DNA from: Streptomyces sp. NBS 14/10 | GTDB taxonomy: Bacteria > Actinomycetota > Actinomycetes > Streptomycetales > Streptomycetaceae | Direction of reading: 5' to 3' | Assembly (NCBI RefSeq): GCF_002224125.1 | Contig: NZ_NCSM01000001.1 | Coordinates: 129,530-193,529, forward strand | DNA length: 64,000 nt | Shown here: piece by piece, positions 60,946 to 64,000 of the stretch | How positions within the stretch are numbered: the stretch's first letter is position 1 | Layout of the letters: every line of letters begins with the position of its first letter | Made by a program: the position numbers and the translations under genes | Notes under the pieces: model-generated | Told to the model about the DNA's origin: nothing | The model's input: the letters and a program-made list of their open reading frames with translations, nothing else | Database searches by the model: none

Positions 60946-61134
60946 AGGTCCGCGGCCGCCGGTGCGGGGCGCTGGTGTGGGCGCCAGCTCGTCCTCTCTC
61001 AGCAGCGCCGGTGCGTCATCCTGCGTGATCCCGGATTGTGAGCCAGAATTCTGCGTTCTGCGGCTGTCGCGCGTCGCTCTCCCATTGTGGACTTCGAGAG
61101 CCCGCACCCGGCGGGCGTGCAGGAGGACCGGATC

Positions 61135-62295
61135 ATGGCTTTCGCCGACTACCAGAACGAGATCTACCTCGACGGGCTGCGCGGGGTGCTGCCAAACCTG
61201 CCCATGACCTCCGACGAACTGGAACCGCTGGCCGAGGCGGCGATGGCGCCCGCGGTGCGCTCGTACGTGGCCGGCGGTGCGGGCAATGAACACACCCAGC
61301 GGGCCAACATCACCGCGTTCGAACAGTGGGGCCTCATCCCCCGCATGATGGTCAGCCCCACCCAGCGCGATCTGTCCGTCGACCTGTTTGGGATGCACCT
61401 GCCCACACCGCTGCTCATGGCGCCGGTCGGTGTGGTCGGTCTGTGCGCACAGGACGGTCACGGTGACCTCGCCACCGCCCGCGCCGCCGCCCGTACCGGC
61501 GTGCCGATGATCGCCTCCACCTTGACCGTCGATCCGATGGAGCAAGTGGCCGCCGAGTTCGGGGACACGCCCGGCTTCTTCCAGCTCTACACCCCCTCCG
61601 ACCGGGAGGTGGCGGAGAGCCTGATCCACCGGGCCGAGGCCGCGGGCTTCAAGGCCATCGTGGTCACCCTCGACACCTGGATCCCCGGCTGGCGGCCCGG
61701 TGACCTGGCGGCCAGCAACTTCCCCCAGCTCCGCGGGCACTGCCTGACCAACTACACCAGCGATCCGGTGTTCCGCTCCCGGCTCGCGAAGGCTCCCGAA
61801 GACGACCCTGCTGCGACCGTGATGCACTGGGCGAAGATCTTCGGCAACCCCCTCACCTGGGACGATCTGCCCTGGCTGCGGTCGATCACCAACCTGCCGC
61901 TGATCCTCAAGGGCATCTGCCACCCCGACGACGTCCGTCGCGCCAAGGACGGCGGTGTGGACGGCGTCTACTGCTCCAACCACGGCGGACGCCAGGCGAA
62001 CGGCGGTCTGCCCGCGCTCAACGCCCTGCCGGAAGTGGTCGAGGCCGCGGATGGGCTGCCCGTTCTGTTCGACTCCGGCGTCCGCACCGGGGCGGACGTC
62101 ATCAAGGCCCTCGCCCTGGGCGCCACCGCGGTCGGCGTCGGCCGTCCCTATCTCTACGGCCTGACTCTCGCCGGCGCTGACGGCGTCGTCCACGTCCTGC
62201 GTTCCCTGCTGGCCGAGGCCGACCTGCTCATGGCCGTCGACGGCTACCCCACCCTCGCCGACCTCACCCCCGACGCGCTCCGCCGTCTCAGCTGA
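61135..62295 (+). CDS. FMN-dependent alpha-hydroxy-acid oxidase (lactate 2-monooxygenase-like)
   Basis: A 386-residue TIM-barrel flavoenzyme. Family motifs: [34 protein letters not shown], the Lys of [13 protein letters not shown], the catalytic [12 protein letters not shown] with His and Arg, and [19 protein letters not shown] phosphate-binding end. It oxidises lactate or a related 2-hydroxy acid. ATG 61135 has AGGAGG eight bases upstream; the frame is open from 61087. Confidence 0.92.
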   Translation: MAFADYQNEIYLDGLRGVLPNLPMTSDELEPLAEAAMAPAVRSYVAGGAGNEHTQRANITAFEQWGLIPRMMVSPTQRDLSVDLFGMHLPTPLLMAPVGVVGLCAQDGHGDLATARAAARTGVPMIASTLTVDPMEQVAAEFGDTPGFFQLYTPSDREVAESLIHRAEAAGFKAIVVTLDTWIPGWRPGDLAASNFPQLRGHCLTNYTSDPVFRSRLAKAPEDDPAATVMHWAKIFGNPLTWDDLPWLRSITNLPLILKGICHPDDVRRAKDGGVDGVYCSNHGGRQANGGLPALNALPEVVEAADGLPVLFDSGVRTGADVIKALALGATAVGVGRPYLYGLTLAGADGVVHVLRSLLAEADLLMAVDGYPTLADLTPDALRRLS

Positions 62296-62364
62296 CCACC
62301 GCGACTGACCACCGCGACGGGACCCACTCGCTGGGCCCCGCCCTGCTGTGCGTCGTCCCGCTGC

Positions 62365-63114
62365 TCACGCGGAGAACGTCGCGACCAGCCACTCGGTGCC
62401 GCCGCCCAGCCGTGCCGAGAAGCGGCGGAGTGTGCCCTCCGCGTCGATCCAGTAGCGGGTACGGCCTGGGGTGGTGCCTTGGGGGGTGGTGGCGGATGGG
62501 CCGGCGAAGACTGTGACGGGGACGCCTGCCACTTTGTCGTTACGGAGGTGTCGGGCGCCGCTGCGGAGCAGGAGTCGGGCGTTGTCGGGACGGTCGGCGG
62601 CCAGGTTGAGCAGCAGAAGCAGCGTGGTGTCGATGGTGGATGTCCGGGCGGCGAGCGCGCGTTGGGTCCAGCCGCCGCGGGGTGGGTGCGTGGGGAGGGG
62701 GTCGGTCCAGTTGCGCTTCATGGAGACGGTGGTGCGGTTCCAGCGCAGGAGGTGGCGTACGTGTTCGAGGAGGCCGCCGTTGCCTTGGAGGATGGCGAGT
62801 CCGGTCCCGCGGCGCCAGTCGAGGCGGCCGGTGAGCCGGGCGGCGTGGCCTTGGACGGGGATGTCGGCCGTGACCTGGGCGGTGCCGCGCCGGTAGTTGG
62901 TGAACCGGGTGAGGGCGAGCAGTTCGGCCTGCGCGGTGGTCAGGGCGGGGCCGGTGGGGGCGGTGGGAGCGGAGGCCGGGGTGGGCGGTTTGTTGTCCTG
63001 GGTGCAGGCTGAGCCGCCGAGCAGGGGCAGGAGGGTGAGGAGGGCCAGCGCGGTGCCGCGGGCGGGAAGGCGCCGCAGGGGGTGGCGGTGGGGACGGCGG
63101 TGGGGCGGTGTCAT
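62365..63114 (-). CDS. Secreted lipoprotein of unknown function
   Basis: A 249-residue protein with basic N-terminus, hydrophobic signal and lipobox LLGGSACTQ, then a domain with a LolA/LppX-like beta pattern (ELLALTRFTNYRRGTAQVTA, RLTGRLDWRRGTGLAILQGN, RYWIDAEGTLRRFSARLGGG). ATG at 63112-63114 is chosen because it gives a compact signal peptide. It may be co-transcribed with the broken beta-helix gene. Confidence 0.75.
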   Translation of the reverse strand: MTPPHRRPHRHPLRRLPARGTALALLTLLPLLGGSACTQDNKPPTPASAPTAPTGPALTTAQAELLALTRFTNYRRGTAQVTADIPVQGHAARLTGRLDWRRGTGLAILQGNGGLLEHVRHLLRWNRTTVSMKRNWTDPLPTHPPRGGWTQRALAARTSTIDTTLLLLLNLAADRPDNARLLLRSGARHLRNDKVAGVPVTVFAGPSATTPQGTTPGRTRYWIDAEGTLRRFSARLGGGTEWLVATFSA

Positions 63115-63161
63115 CGTGCGGTCGCACCGTGGCGGGGACGTGCGGCGAGCAGGTGGCGGTG

Positions 63162-63861
63162 TCATCGTCCGGTCGCACCGTGGCGGGGGCGGGCGGCGAG
63201 CAGGTCCGGGGCGGGGAGGGGTACGCGGTCGGGGTGTACGTCGCCGGGCAGGTGGAGGGCGGGGGTGGCGGGTGCGGTGCGGGCATGCGGGAGTTGTGGC
63301 CGGGCGGGGGGCGGGGTGACGTCGAGGAAGGCGATTCCGGCCGGGGGCGGAGCGGTGCGGGTACGGGGCGCCGGGGCGGAGGACCGGCTGTTTCCCCCGG
63401 GGCAGCGGGCGGTGCGGGGGAGGTCTTCAGGGAGGGTGCGGTGCAGGGTGTTGCCGCGCAGGCAGTTGCCCTGACCAGGGGATCGGGGCGAACGCTGGTA
63501 GGGGATGTCGACCGCGTTGTCGGACAGGGTGTTGTGCTCCAGTCGGTTGCCCAAGGGCGGTACGTCCTCGTAGGAGGAGAGCACGATACCGGCGCGTGAG
63601 TTGCCGCTGACGCGGTTGCGCAGGAGCGCGTTGTGCTGCCCGCCGGCGATGCCGATGCCGATCCCGAAGCCGCCGTCCGCCTGCTCGGGGGTGTCTCGGG
63701 CGTTGTTGTCGGAGACGAGATTGCCGGCGACCACGCCGCCGCTCTGGGGTACGAAGGCCTCCTGGGTAGTCGGTGTCGACGGTCAGGCCGACCCGGTTGC
63801 GGGTGAACCGGTTGCGCAGCACCCAGATGGGTCCGCTGGCGTTGGTGCCCTCTTGACGTGC
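63162..63861 (-). pseudogene. Right-handed beta-helix repeat protein, broken
   Basis: The minus strand shows NASGPIWVLRNRFTRNRVGL then TVDTDY, after which one extra C shifts the frame; in the next frame QEAFVPQSGGVVAGNLVSDN, LLRNRVSGNSRAGIVLSSYE and RLEHNTLSDNAVDIPYQRSP continue the helix repeats. The N-terminal part is cut off by the transposon end at 63862. Confidence 0.7.
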
Positions 63862-63883
63862 TCCCTGGCCTAAAGTCCAGGGA
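63862..63883. repeat. Hairpin at the right end of an IS605-like element
   Basis: TCCCTGG, 8 bases, CCAGGGA: a perfect 7-base hairpin overlapping the stop codon of the adjacent transposase-like frame, the arrangement expected of IS200/IS605 element ends. Confidence 0.5.
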
Positions 63884-64000
63884 TTCCGGCCTGGGTCGTC
63901 TGACCCTTCCGGGGGCTTCCTGCTTCACCGCGCTGTGCGGGCACGTGTGCCTGTCTTACCGGCACTCCACAGGCGTTTAGCGTCTCCACCCGTCCGGTGG
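63870..64000 (-). CDS. TnpB/OrfB-like transposase, C-terminal end (runs off the right edge)
   Basis: The minus strand frame ending at 63870 reads GRVETLNACGVPVRQAHVPA, ...EAGSPRKGQTTQAGIPGL-stop. The ETLNACG and QTTQAGIPGL ends resemble the variable C-termini of IS1341-type TnpB proteins. The catalytic part lies outside the window, so the call rests on this tail and the end hairpin. Confidence 0.45.
   Translation of the reverse strand, partial: TGRVETLNACGVPVRQAHVPAQRGEAGSPRKGQTTQAGIPGL

Noticed and set aside
60643..62193. 516-codon minus-strand frame opposite the lactate oxidase
   Set aside because: Shadow frame; the Lrp/AsnC remnant inside its span is in a different frame.

Overview
The window is high-GC actinobacterial chromosome, almost certainly Streptomyces. 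The evidence is the dnaK-grpE-dnaJ-hspR operon with HAIR operators, DUF397/DUF5753 regulator pairs, SARP/BTAD and SpoIIE-type regulators, FG-GAP lipoproteins, and a pSAM2-type actinomycete integrative and conjugative element (AICE) next to a tRNA-Gly gene.

Bases 1-10260 are accessory and regulatory genes: an ECF41-type sigma factor with its FAD oxidoreductase partner and a matching promoter, an APH-family kinase, a methyltransferase, an XRE/DUF397/anti-sigma-kinase trio, and a SARP regulator heading a small redox operon (FAD monooxygenase, SnoaL-like protein, ABM-like protein). Bases 10266-25554 are conserved core: the HspR-controlled chaperone operon, a membrane-bound heterodisulfide-reductase-like Fe-S protein, a very large SpoIIE phosphatase, an FG-GAP lipoprotein, a Yip1-like membrane protein, a phosphoribosyltransferase, dcd, a tiny zinc-ribbon protein and tRNA-Gly(CCC).

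From the tRNA rightwards the chromosome is a tandem accretion array. A 77-bp sequence (anticodon loop to tRNA 3' end plus flank) recurs at 25511, 37726, 42892, 44853, 46524 and 56610, giving five islands. Island 1 (12 kb) is an apparently complete AICE: integrase, excisionase, replication initiator, Spd proteins, FtsK-like TraSA, SCO3933-family regulator, KorSA-like GntR repressor with several candidate operators, and a Pif-like Nudix protein. Its cargo is a strikingly AT-richer gene for a 902-residue protein with a PfkB-like N-terminus, an AAA+ ATPase and a C-terminal RyR domain; this is the best candidate for an undescribed (possibly defence) system. Island 2 carries DUF5994 genes and a SpoIIE phosphatase, island 3 a single DUF234-type ATPase, island 4 a DUF6247 two-gene toxin-antitoxin-like module, and island 5 a cold-shock cluster (cspA, DEAD-box helicase, CBS protein, SCO5918-family protein), a MerR regulator behind a roughly 410-nt structured leader, and decaying genes. 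Fossil integrase 3' ends follow three of the downstream att copies, so the islands derive from related elements of which only the leftmost keeps its mobility genes.

Beyond the last att copy (56.7-64 kb) lie a membrane glycosyltransferase-like gene, a third (dead) DUF6247 copy, secreted proteins, an FMN-dependent alpha-hydroxy-acid oxidase beside an Lrp/AsnC remnant, and a beta-helix gene broken by a frameshift and an apparent IS605-type insertion at the right edge.
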